This document shows, piece by piece, positions 35,042-45,191 of a stretch of DNA of 64,000 nt. The translations under genes were made by a program, and so were the position numbers. The notes under the pieces are model-generated. The model was not told where the DNA came from. It saw nothing but the letters and a program-made list of their open reading frames with translations, and did not search any database. How positions within the stretch are numbered: the first letter of the stretch is position 1; every line of letters starts with the position of its first letter. This stretch comes from Brevipalpus yothersi (Eukaryota > Arthropoda > Arachnida > Trombidiformes > Tenuipalpidae). Location: the NCBI GenBank assembly GCA_003956705.1, contig QZCP01000146.1:248001-312000 (forward strand). The letters are read 5' to 3'.

Positions 35042-35745
35042 ATTGAAACAAACTCACACTTCCGGTCAAAAGATGGAAAACTTTTTGATCCCTTCTTTTG
35101 CTTGTGCGCCAAATCAGATGCGAAGTAAACAAGAGAACTGGTTGCTAAGCTTGTGCGTTACAAGTTGTGATTTCGAACAATAACAACGAAGTTAAAGCTA
35201 GCACGTTTTATTAGTTTTCGATGAAACGTTGTTCTGATTCTGGTTAATTATCATCTTTATTCCATGAGGATTCGAATTATAAAGCCAAGACAATGTGATT
35301 ACAGAAAGTAAACCTTTTGATTATCTACTCTGTGTATGAAAACTGGATGTTGTGTGTATCTGTGTATCATGTGTATTTATTTAATTGCATGATCAGCTGG
35401 TTGTTCAATTCTTAATCCGTATTTCTTATTGTTTTCATAAAGGATCATTGAAAACTTGCACAGGATGTGGAATTGCTCGAACACCCAATTCGTCAAGTTA
35501 AGGTAAGGATTAGAAGAATGTTCATTGATTGTAATATAAGAGAGGAAGTCGTTTGAAAGAATCGAAAGCCTGTTGTGAATTCAATTTTGAATTGGTATTG
35601 CTCAATGAGGATCAGTTACGATTGTTCTTGAGAAGTGTTCTTGTTCTCAAGAAATATCCTGATGAAGAATTCGGAAGGTTCGATACTATCGAAGGCCCGA
35701 GAAGCTTCTAATCGTCAACCAGTCATGAAAAAATTCTCCATCCTA
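35042..35745 (+). pseudogene. Truncated duplicate of SMYD 13
   Basis: This segment is a diverged copy of 37330-38040, offset by about 2.3 kb, including promoter, first exon, intron and the start of exon 2. The first exon (35270-35330) has lost its ATG and has an in-frame TAA. The MYND has lost YCGRTC and following residues through small deletions and stops. The block LLNEDQLRL, VLVLKKYP, EFGRFDTIEGPRSF is still readable and then ends in a stop. The SET core and tail are absent. Because the intron is present, it arose by DNA duplication and not by retroposition. Confidence 0.85.
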
Positions 35746-35941
35746 GCTTCAATTAGAATCATGATCATTCACTATCCTCTCAGAGATAAGTAATAACCAA
35801 AGCAAGAAATTATGCTTGGTAAATACCGGGGTAATTCATCATAATATCTTCTCTTCTATAATCATCACTGGAGAGAATACAATGCTCAGTTCATGTGCTG
35901 AACGGTGATGTACTTTCTGATAAAAACTTTTGGAACCATTA

Positions 35942-36476
35942 TCATTCAGGGAAAAGGCATTCGAATTCCAGTTCATCGAAATTTTCTTCGCTGAGTACAC
36001 AAGTTCGCAATTCACCTTTTAATGCTTCGTTTTTTTGGAGCTCTTTTTCCCATTGAAGAGCAATCTCGATGGTTATTGGGTCACCCGACTCTCTCAGCTT
36101 GAAGATTTTGTTATACAATTTCGATGCTTCAGTATCCTAAATCAAAAAATGATCAAAATATACATGTATGTTAGAGACGATTCAGCTCTGTTGGTAGAAA
36201 CAATCTGGAAATTCAACAAAATAACTCACCAGCGTTTTGCCGTAGAATTCACCAGATCGGCCCAGCAAATCATATGTCCAATCAGCTACCGATGAGAATT
36301 TTGTCTTTCCCCAGTTTGAAAAGAAACCACCCAAACCTTAGCCCGAAATTTGATCAAATTATAATTCTTAATTCCACTCAGAAATCGAGAAAAAAATTGG
36401 AATATGTGATGTTCGTAAATATTTACTCACATGCAACAATGAGAGATAGAAATAGGAGAGCACAGAAAATTTTCAT
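35942..36476 (-). CDS. Small secreted protein, three exons, 98 residues
   Basis: Read on the minus strand. Exon 1 is 36476-36431 and encodes MKIFCALLFLSLIVA, a textbook signal peptide, ending at a gtgagt donor in phase 1. Exon 2 is 36285-36230 (begins after cggtag, ends at gtgagt, phase 0): SDWTYDLLGRSGEFYG and three more residues. Exon 3 is 36136-35942 after a gatttag acceptor: 64 codons, charged, with two cysteines, ending CLFPE and TGA. All three joins keep frame and the total is 297 bases. The mature protein is about 83 acidic, probably helical residues (EASKLYNKIFKLRES, LQWEKELQKNEALKGEL). No family recognised; an extracellular effector or binding protein is possible. It is the only minus-strand gene seen and sits inside the SMYD array, between the truncated copy and SMYD 13. 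Confidence 0.72.
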
Positions 36477-36586
36477 TTTCAATTCGATAGTTTAACCAGG
36501 ATAACTTTAAGATTTAGATGCAAGTGAAGACAAATAGCAAGAATGAAATTAATAAATTATTCATGGCCACTTGTCAATTAATCAGT

Positions 36587-36595
36587 CTTTTTATA
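36587..36595 (-). promoter_or_regulatory. TATA box of the minus-strand secreted-protein gene
   Basis: TATAAAAAG on the minus strand, 111 bases upstream of the ATG, leaving room for a short 5' untranslated region of about 80 bases. Confidence 0.45.
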
Positions 36596-37553
36596 CTGTC
36601 TAGAGAATGCAAGGTAACAGTAAGCAGTTGCGTGTCTGTCAGTCTTGTGATGTCCATTCAGTTCGTAAGATCTCCATGGAAATCTGAAGTGGAAGATTCC
36701 GTTATCAATATGCATCATTGATGACGCTGAAGGTGATATCGAAAGGAACGATTCAGTTTTTTTACATCCACTTAAACTTCATCAGTTTTAACTTCAATTT
36801 CCAACTCTATCCTGAATATTTAAATATTTTATCCATGAACGGTCACAAAGTAAAGCAGTATCAGCATTAATAAAGATATAGTACTGCAGCTAAGAATAAA
36901 ATTTTGTCAATATTCTTACCGGTTAGGCCGCTTACATGCCATCTCTGTTCTTTCAATTTTCTCAAACTCTGAAAGAAATATCGTTGACGTTTCATGTTTT
37001 ATGCTATATGATTTCTGTCTTTATGAGTTTGTCCAACTTTACATTCTTGTCTTGTGGCATCAAGATAGTGACAAGACATTGACATAGACAGCTCTGTCAC
37101 AGAACAATCTTGAAAAAAGATTATAGTCGATGAATCTTTAATTACTTCCATTTGCTCTGAGGTTTGGATAAACTTGACCCTTGTATTTACCCTAATCAAG
37201 AACTCTCAGTACTCTTACTTTTGGTTCAAGCCCTAGTCCAATCTGTAGCAATTTCATTCTGTTTCACCTAATTTTTTTGTATATACCAAAAAACTTCGTT
37301 CAATTTGATCGGTATCCAAAGTTGTTATCCCTACTCCATCAAATCCACACACTTCCGATCAAAAGTTGGTAAACTTTTTGATCCCTTCTCTTACTTGTGC
37401 GCAGAATCTGGTTTAATGTTTACAAGCAAACCGATTGTCCAGCTTGTATCGTTGACCTGTGAAGATGAGGTCAATAAGTCAACACTGGCAAATGTAATTA
37501 GTTTTTATTTTGTTTTTTTGCACCATTTTTTTTAATAAAATACAGTTGAAATC
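36596..37553. other. Divergent upstream region of the secreted gene and SMYD 13
   Basis: From about 37330 onward the sequence is duplicated at 35042 onward. The rest shows no gene. Open frames at 36518-36721 (plus), 36999-37199 (minus) and 37305-37535 (plus) are unsupported. Confidence 0.45.
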
Positions 37554-38755
37554 ATGAAATACAAGCCGGGTGATGTGATCACTGAATGTGAGCCTTTTGC
37601 TCATTGTGTTAATTTGTCGTATATTGAGACTCGGTGCCATTATTGTTTGGAAAATACGTAAGTTGTTTGCGGGTTCAATGTATTAACTTTTATACTCCTT
37701 TAGTGGTTCAATTCTTAATCCGTACTCCTTATTGTTTTCATAGAGGATCATTGAAAACTTGTACAGGATGTGGAGTTGCTCGTTATTGTGGTCGAACTTG
37801 CCAAGCCAAGGATTGGAAGAACGTTCATTCATTGGAATGTAAAATCTTCTTGAAAGAACCGAAAGGTTGTTGTGGATTCAATTTTGAATCGGAATTGCTC
37901 AATGAGGATCAGTTACGATTGCTGTTGAGAGTGGTTCTTGTTCTCAAGAAATATCCTGAGAAAGAATTCGAAATGTTCGATACTATCGGAGGACCAAGAA
38001 GCTTCTCTTCATTGATGAGTCATAGGGAGGAGATATTCAGAGGGAAATATCGTTGGCTTGCATCTGAGAGAGCCCAAAATCAGGTTGCATGGCTACAGAA
38101 AAATCTTGGATTAGAAAGGGATTACTGTGAAGAAATTTATGGGAAAATGCAAGTCAATAGTACTGGGATTGTTTTCAAACATAAGCTGGTTGGTTCAGGA
38201 GTCTATATACCTGGTGCTATTTATGATCATGATTGTTCACCGAGTTCCACTGAAATTCATCTTGGAATCAAGTTGCAAATACGAGCATTGAGAGAAATTG
38301 ATACTGATCGTGAATCTCCCACCATCTCATACGTCCCTCCAGCTCTCCCGAAAGAGGAAAGGCAGAGAGTTATAGAGAGGCAAAATTACTTCAATTGTAA
38401 CTGTTTTCGATGCTCAGATGATTGCATCGATTTCAGGCTAAGCGAAATAGATGAGGAATTTCTTGCTCTCGTTGATCAAGAAGAGTATTCTGAAGCTTTT
38501 ATCGTTGGTCTGAGATGGTACGAACTTGCTCTCAGTCAACTTCCTCATCTTTTCCCAGGAATACTCACTATGCATCAGAATTTAAGATCGCTTTTACCCG
38601 AATTAAAGAGAGCCAAAGATCCTCAATTCGGATATTTTGCCGCTAAATTTGCAAAGCATTCCACAGCGCTTTTGAAGAATGACTCTTTCCTCCTCGAGTA
38701 CTACAAAATGCACGATGACCTTTGCCTCATGGACTGCTATGGGGCTTTTTTTTAG
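37554..38755 (+). CDS. SMYD-type MYND/SET protein 13
   Basis: Exons 37554-37657 and 37744-38755 (86-base phase-2 intron), 371 residues. The MYND is CHYC, CTGC, YCGRTC, HSLEC. The SET core has GSGVYIPGAIY, then DHDCSPS where family members have NHSC.PN, so three positions of the motif are changed. QIRALREID and ISYVPP follow, with the second channel tyrosine replaced (RQNYFNCNCFRC). The tail has LPHLFPG, LLKNDSFLLEYY and MDCYG. Last functional member of the array and source of the truncated duplicate 2.3 kb upstream. Confidence 0.9.
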
Positions 38756-41533
38756 TATTAACTACCTATTCCAGTGTTCATGATGTCAACCGACCACTTT
38801 CTACCTGTAGAGAAACAGGATAAAAGAGAGAAGCAAATCATCTTTTTAATTGGTCTGCAATAACGTTTCACGTTTGAATTTTCGAATTCAAATCTGTAAT
38901 TTTCTTAATCATATGAAATGGCGGGGTTTTGTAGATTTCGAAGACATATCTTTTCTACAATAAATGAAACTTCGAAAATTCGAATGGGAACATTGTTATA
39001 TTAGTTTTACCTGTGTGTTATTTTTAACGTCATATTTTCATCGACTTCGAATGAGATCAGAGAGAGCAAGAGAAGGAGAGAGAAGTTTTTCAGAAATCAT
39101 CAGGGGAGGTGGCGTATGAAGTAATGAATATTTGCTCAAAAGTGCGAAATGAATCGAATGTGAATCGAGGCTTATCTGAGATCAGTTTTATCTTTAGGTT
39201 TCCTCTCCATCAAGAACTGGGGAGAAGCTCAATTATAATACATATGATACGCACTCATACTTCTGACATACCCGTAAGCTGGAATGTTGAAATATATATG
39301 AAAATAAATACATAATATAGGCAAACGATCAAATGACGACTGAAAATTGATTCGAATATGATAGCTCTTGAAGGTGGAAATTTTTTCTCAGAAAATGCTG
39401 GAGCTCTGTCGAAAGAAAGTAAAGAGATCAAATGACTTCTTCATTAGATTATTCCATCGCTTTTCAAAATAATCATTGTTGAAATGAAATTGAAGAATGA
39501 AATGTTAAATAAACTTGGCTGCTAGACCAGTTATGACTGCCGGAAAATTGTCTGGTATTCCTCTGCTATATTTCTGATCTTTTTTTCGTTCTGAGGTGAG
39601 AACTGACAAGAAAAGCGGTGGCAAAATGAACAAGGTGAACAGAGGTGAATTTCCTCTTTTTTTCTTCTTTTTTCTTTCTTTTTATCAATTTTCTCCAGAA
39701 ACGAGAAGAGTGGAGTACGATCGTTGGAAGTTCCAAAACTATCTAAACTAGACAATCATTCCATCCCACTAGCCGTTTTAACACCTAGACGCTAGATTTT
39801 GTGATCACTTTTATGCTCATCTGACGATTTAGAGACAGTGTAATTTACACCTTGTGACTGAACTATTGAGCGAGAAATGGGTTCAACTCCTCAGTTCAGA
39901 TGAATGGCCGATAGATTAACAAACCTCGCTACGTATTGGCAAAACTTGAAGGATGGAATGATTGAATTGAGTTGGACTTGTAAGAATAGAAAAACTTTGA
40001 TGAAAATTGAACTGATGCTAGACATTAACAATAAGAACGTTTATCTATGAGCTTTTCAAAAGTTCACTTTACATAATATATGGTGAGAAGTCTTTACTGT
40101 GGACTCAAATTACAAAAGTTATCACAAGAAAGCAAATAAAGTTTGAACAGGAAGTGATTGTATGAGGACAATCATCGTGTCTCTGGTTCTAGAATCTAGA
40201 ACACTACCACTGCTTGCTACTTTTGGTTACTTGCACAAATCGGGTAAAATTATATAAAATCAGCGGCAGAATCGAATGATTATTCAGTTCATAGATTTTC
40301 GTCGATTTTGGCTTTTGTTCCACCCTTATCTTCAGATTATTGCTATTGTTCGTGTAGCTATGGTCTCATCAAAATGATTCTACATAGACAATACAGAGCC
40401 TCATGTATCTTTTAAACATACAGCTGATCTTTTCTCAGAAAGATCTCAGAAATTTTTTTAGCAATTAAATTTCCGCTACCAAAAGATAATGCTGAATGCA
40501 TTTATACCTACATTTTCCATGTATATTCCATTCATCCATATAGACCGATTGAAATAAACCTGCCCGAAAGCTAAGATAATAGAATGGCCTAGCATATTGA
40601 TATTGATAGCAATCTAAATACAACTGTTTTGTGTATTCATCGTTTTCTTGAGGTGGAATGAGCCATGCCAATCTCTTCCTCTGATTATCGATCTAACATC
40701 AAGAAGAAGAAATTCATCCCCATCAGCTAACGGTCAGATTTCGCACATCAACAAGTTCATTGAGAAAGAAAATGATATGTTCAAAGATGAACCTTGGTCT
40801 CATAAACAGCTTGGTGCAATGAACAGGAAGGTAGACTGAGCCAACTTTCCATCAGCCATAGAAATTTTTCTCCTAATTAAATTCGAACTAATCATGATTC
40901 AATCAAACCTTCAATTCATCAACCTATGACACACTAACTTTTGAGAAGTTTTCTCTTATCACTAGTGGAAAGGCCTGAAACAAATTCGGGCCTTCCTAGA
41001 GGGTGAATTTTTTCTTCGAAAAATGTTTATGAACAATTCATCTGATCACGGCAAAAACTCTCTCTTCCCAGAGAAGAAGAAAGGAAAAGAGAAATAAGAG
41101 AGAGGAAGAGAGAGGAAGAGAGAGAGAGAATGATTATGATGATTATAAGATTACATTTTGCAGCTTTCATTTCGAATGAGCAGATGCAGATGCAGATCGA
41201 GTCTAGTTATCACCTAGAGGCTGGAATCCATCCATTGAATCGTAAGCGAAGAGTTTTTCCATTTGTGAAGTAATCTCGGATCATTTTTCTCATCTTAAGA
41301 TTTTTCGGTGTGTTCATTCTATTTCGTTGTCTTGGGCTATATTTCAATGAATCATTTTCACGAACTTGGTGAATTGTCCACATAGCTTTCCGCTATCCTT
41401 ATCATCATCTTACTGGAAATCTTTGCTGGTGAGTATTTTAAGTTAAAGCTTCATCCTCCGATGATTTACTCAAAATCAGTCAGATGATTCAGCAGTTTGT
41501 CAACGCCTAATTGTTTTCATCACTATTAGCACC
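38756..41533. other. 2.8 kb spacer between SMYD array and LEWY-repeat array
   Basis: No supported gene. Parts resemble the upstream regions of the subtype II LEWY genes: about 39960-40030 resembles 56570-56630, and 40890-41100 resembles 52210-52370. This stretch is therefore the decayed upstream half of a duplicated unit. Purine-rich low-complexity sequence lies at 41085-41130. Minus-strand frames at 39531-39755 and 40465-40671 are unsupported. Confidence 0.5.
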
Positions 41534-42320
41534 ATGATGTTTACCGAGGAAGAATGTAAATGTGCCTTCGAACTGAAAACGATTCAAATTTGCTTCTTAC
41601 CTCTGATTTATCTCTTGAAGGTGGACAACTAGTATTTGCCCGGCCCTGGTTTAGAAACCTCAAAATAATTAGGGATGGTATGATTCGTTCATGATCCATG
41701 ATGTGCCTTTTTCACTTATCGTGTTTTTTTATACTTGCAGATTGTGACCATTCAGACAATGAATGGGGAGATAGTTGGAACGATAGTTGTTCTTCAGATG
41801 AGGACCATTCAACAGTAGTCAAGAAATCCAGAGTTACCAATTTCACTCAAGCTTGTGAAATTGGAGTATGCTTCGTCAAAGAAATTTGGCAAGAGATGCC
41901 TATGCACAGTCTGATGAAGAGAAGAATTTGGAATGGAATACTTGTTACGAAGAAGCATAGAAGGAGTTCTTCAATCTAGCCATGGCACCCATTGGGCGTT
42001 CAAGTCGTTCGAGATTGTATCAAATTTTCGCAGATTTTGAAGAGCTCATTTGGCTTGATATTTTTATCAAAGCTAGAGAAAAATTGGATGGTATTCATGA
42101 TCAAGCTAATGCGCTGATATTTGCAATGGTTTTGACAGGTCGTTTCTACATTTCTAGCGTACCTTTGAAGAGGAAAATGTTTGAAGAGGAATCTCTTTTC
42201 ACAATCAAAATTCCAATTGAAATGCGGGATCAAGTTTGGATGATCATCACTTGCGCTCGTGAAACTTGGAAAAAGGGGAAACTACAAGATTCTCGATTGT
42301 TGAGACTATCGTCTCTGTGA
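41534..42320 (+). pseudogene. LEWY-repeat family, subtype II pseudogene
   Basis: It starts MMFTEEECKC, matching the start of the intact gene at 58045 (MMFGKKMCSC). After an internal deletion of about 200 codons it resumes at QLVFARPWF near 41624. It then reads PELPISLKLVKLEYASSK with a frameshift, DAYAQSDEEK with a further stop, and finally an open carboxyl half at 41982-42320 (KAREKLDGIHDQA, IPIEMRDQVWMIITCARE). The last 100 codons are well preserved, so decay is recent. Confidence 0.8.
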
Positions 42321-43394
42321 TCAAAGTGAAAGGTGGACCATCATCTTGATTCTTACAAAGATTTTCTTTTCTCCAATCAACAAAATTGATTCCAACAATT
42401 GTATATTCTAAACTATTACCCTTGGAATAGAAACTGGTTTCAATAATCTGATGAATGAATCTAATGTCAATGGATCAATTTATCTAGATTATAACTGAAT
42501 CGATCAAAAGAAAAAATTGTGTGAAGAGTTCCAATCATTTTCAAGTAGCACAAAAATTTGAAAGACCTGAATTAAAAAGAAGTCGTTTTCTTTTTCAGTT
42601 TGATATCAATATCTGGAATAGTAAGAAGCCTGATTCATGTTACTCTTACAGAGAAACGTCATCGATTTTTAAATAAAACAATTTCGATTCATCGAACTTG
42701 TAAGAAGAAGGTTAAATAATGAATCGAATTCATATAAGCATCAATGATTCTAAGCGTTCGAATTTGAATTTTCAGAAAAGCTGGAAAAGTCGGGATTCAT
42801 TTGCCTCGGTTCATCAAAATACTTTAAGGTTTCAATAGAACGTGAAATTTTGTACCACAATGTGATAAAGTTCTATGCAAGATTTATCGTGGATAATTTA
42901 TAGAGAAAATTTCGAAGAATGTTATCAATCAATCATTTCTGAATTTTAAGGGGTTTTTCATCAGCTTTTCCAACCAGATTACAATTCTTTCAGCTTTGCC
43001 ACTGTTCCGCTTGGTGGAACCGAAAATAGGTCAACTTTTTGGCGCTCAAAAACTTGCACTCAAGTACTAGGGTAAGTTTAATGTTTAAAGGTCAATTGAG
43101 CAGCTCAATTTGAGCTGGTCGCCATTGTTGTTTCCTGGGTTGAGGTCCTCAACTTTGTCCACAAAAATTTCCATAAAGGAGTCAAATTATTCTACTAGTG
43201 AAAGTTATTGATAATACTTTCCTTCTTACTTGTGGCTACAATCTCTTATTAAATCACTTTTGCTACCGAATTGAAACTCATCAGTGAGAAATCTCGGTTC
43301 GTGCTCGAAGGTGATTCTGTAATCTCTTCTTTTCGTGATCAATATCTTTTTTTGTTAGCTGGATACCTTACAGTCACATAAAGGAAGCTTAAAG
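42321..43394. other. Spacer and promoter region of LEWY-I gene A
   Basis: No gene. Contains an E2F-like element at 43032-43046 and GTCGCCATTGTTG near 43119, the latter also present upstream of the next gene. The sequence before 43362 ends in tttttgttag, a probable acceptor of a 5' untranslated intron. Confidence 0.5.
43032..43046 (+). promoter_or_regulatory. E2F-like element upstream of LEWY-I gene A
   Basis: caactttttggcgct, the same 15 bases as upstream of SMYD 9, about 350 bases before the ATG. Confidence 0.4.
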
Positions 43395-45191
43395 ATGCTC
43401 ACCAAGAGTATGATTAATTCTTTGACAATGAAAGACGGCTCTTTATTCAATGAAAAGGAGAGAAAATATAACTTACGAGAGCTTAAATCCGTCGAAATGG
43501 AATTCGAAAGAGTTAAGTTGGAATTCGATTGGTTCGAAACCAAACATGTAGCTGTGAAAACATTTATAGATCCAGATGGAACAAATCTATCAGAGTGGGA
43601 TCACCTCTATGGAGAAGCTAAAGAAAGATTTCGATGTGACAAGTACGATAACTTTCTGTCTCGAAAGAAATCAAGAGATCTTGAATGGTACAATTTGATG
43701 ATATATGCTAGAAAGGAACAAAATCTTGATGAGGAAACTGCGACATATCTCAGCTGTTGTAACTGTGATGGAGATTTTGAAGGATGTACTTTATCTGGAG
43801 AATGTCGTAAAAATAGAGGCTCTTTTGAGGAATGCAAACCAGATACTCTCAAGAAAGCTCCAAAAGCTGTTAAGGATCAAGCTTGGAGTTTCGTTCAATT
43901 GGTTGATAAAAAGCTTGAAGAATACATGATAGATCATCCTCTGAAAAGAAAGCCTTTCTCAGCAAAAGCTGTATTTTCAGAATATTCAGTGAATTCATCA
44001 TATAGGTTCAATGTGGAAAGCCTAAAGATGCCTTTCAAGAGTGTTGTCAATTCTTTGACGATGAAAGATGGCTCTTTGTTCAATGAAAAGGAAAGAAAAT
44101 CAGTGTTAAAATCAATCGAAGAGGCGAAAAAGAATTTCGAAAAAGTTAAATTGAAATTCGATTGGTTCGAAATCAAGCATCTGGCAGTAAAAACATTCGA
44201 AGATCCAGATGAAACAAATCTATCTGAGTGGAGTCACCTTTATGAAGAGGCTAGAGAAAGATTCCGAGGTAATATGAGTGACAAGTGGCTGTTTCCACGA
44301 GAATCGAGACATCTTGAATGGTACAATTTGATGATCCGTGCAAGAAAGGAAAGGAATCTCGATGATATAACTGTCAAGTATCTCTCAAATTGTGACTGTG
44401 GATATTCTAACGTCTTATCTACCTGTTGTCCAAAAGATAGGAATTCTTTTGAAGAAAGTAGATTATTTCATGATCCGCGAACAATTTCCCAAGATGTTGA
44501 ATATGAAGCGTGGAGTGTCTTCAAATGGGCACGTAAAATGATAAGAGAGTATATGATAGAATCAAATCATCCTTTGAGGAAAGTTACTAAAAGGAAGCCC
44601 AAAGAGAGAAAGAGCTGGACACCGAGATCGCTCGAAGACGCGAAACAAAGAGATAAACAATTCGAAAAGCTGATCAAACGCTATTCGGAAACAATTGACC
44701 ATCAAAATCGACTAATTGAATATCAAAATCGACTGAAACTCGCAAAGGAAAGATTTGCCAATCAAGATGAGGCTATCAGAGTGAAATGGATTGCCTGTTA
44801 TGAGGAGGCCAAAAAGAACTTTCTTGCTCAATTTCCTTATCCAGACAACATCGATTATGGAAGTGATGGTGGAGAGACCTCGAATAGGTTACTAAAGTTC
44901 GATTGTAGGGCGTTTGCAAACCTTGAGTGGTTCGATTGCTTAATCAACGTTAGAGATAATTTTAAGGATATTTATGACCATGTAGATGAAATCCTTTATG
45001 AGATGACTCCAAGATATGTTGATGAGGACAGCGGCTGTATGGATCATGAAAACCTCAAAAGGTATTTCTATTGCATGGGAATAGTTCCTCGCGAACTAAA
45101 AAAACAAGTATGGCAAATAGTGTATTTGGCAAAAGAAATGTATTTGCAGAGAAAATCTCAGTATTTTCAATTTTGTCATGCATCTTTATGA
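43395..45191 (+). CDS. LEWY-repeat protein, subtype I gene A (three units)
   Basis: Single-exon product of 598 residues, family not recognised. No signal peptide or membrane segment; rich in K, E, R and aromatic residues, predicted helical and intracellular. Unit 1 is about residues 44-180, unit 2 about 255-390, unit 3 about 448-590. Each has HLAV-type or LKLA-type lead, W..(L/C)Y.EA...F, LEW(Y/F)..(L/M)I..(A/V)R, and a closing Q(V/A)W...(K/Y).A or similar. Units 1 and 2 carry a CxC...C cluster (CNCDGDFEGC; CDCGY). Residues 7-185 and 217-393 are a direct internal duplication with a period of 211 residues. The paralogue at 46281 starts 12 codons earlier at a position that is CTG here, so this ATG is a shifted start. 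Confidence 0.8.
   Translation: MLTKSMINSLTMKDGSLFNEKERKYNLRELKSVEMEFERVKLEFDWFETKHVAVKTFIDPDGTNLSEWDHLYGEAKERFRCDKYDNFLSRKKSRDLEWYNLMIYARKEQNLDEETATYLSCCNCDGDFEGCTLSGECRKNRGSFEECKPDTLKKAPKAVKDQAWSFVQLVDKKLEEYMIDHPLKRKPFSAKAVFSEYSVNSSYRFNVESLKMPFKSVVNSLTMKDGSLFNEKERKSVLKSIEEAKKNFEKVKLKFDWFEIKHLAVKTFEDPDETNLSEWSHLYEEARERFRGNMSDKWLFPRESRHLEWYNLMIRARKERNLDDITVKYLSNCDCGYSNVLSTCCPKDRNSFEESRLFHDPRTISQDVEYEAWSVFKWARKMIREYMIESNHPLRKVTKRKPKERKSWTPRSLEDAKQRDKQFEKLIKRYSETIDHQNRLIEYQNRLKLAKERFANQDEAIRVKWIACYEEAKKNFLAQFPYPDNIDYGSDGGETSNRLLKFDCRAFANLEWFDCLINVRDNFKDIYDHVDEILYEMTPRYVDEDSGCMDHENLKRYFYCMGIVPRELKKQVWQIVYLAKEMYLQRKSQYFQFCHASL

Noticed and set aside
39531..40671. Minus-strand frames of 68-74 codons
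   Set aside because: The first is low-complexity lysine-rich translation of a pyrimidine-rich tract; the second has no support.
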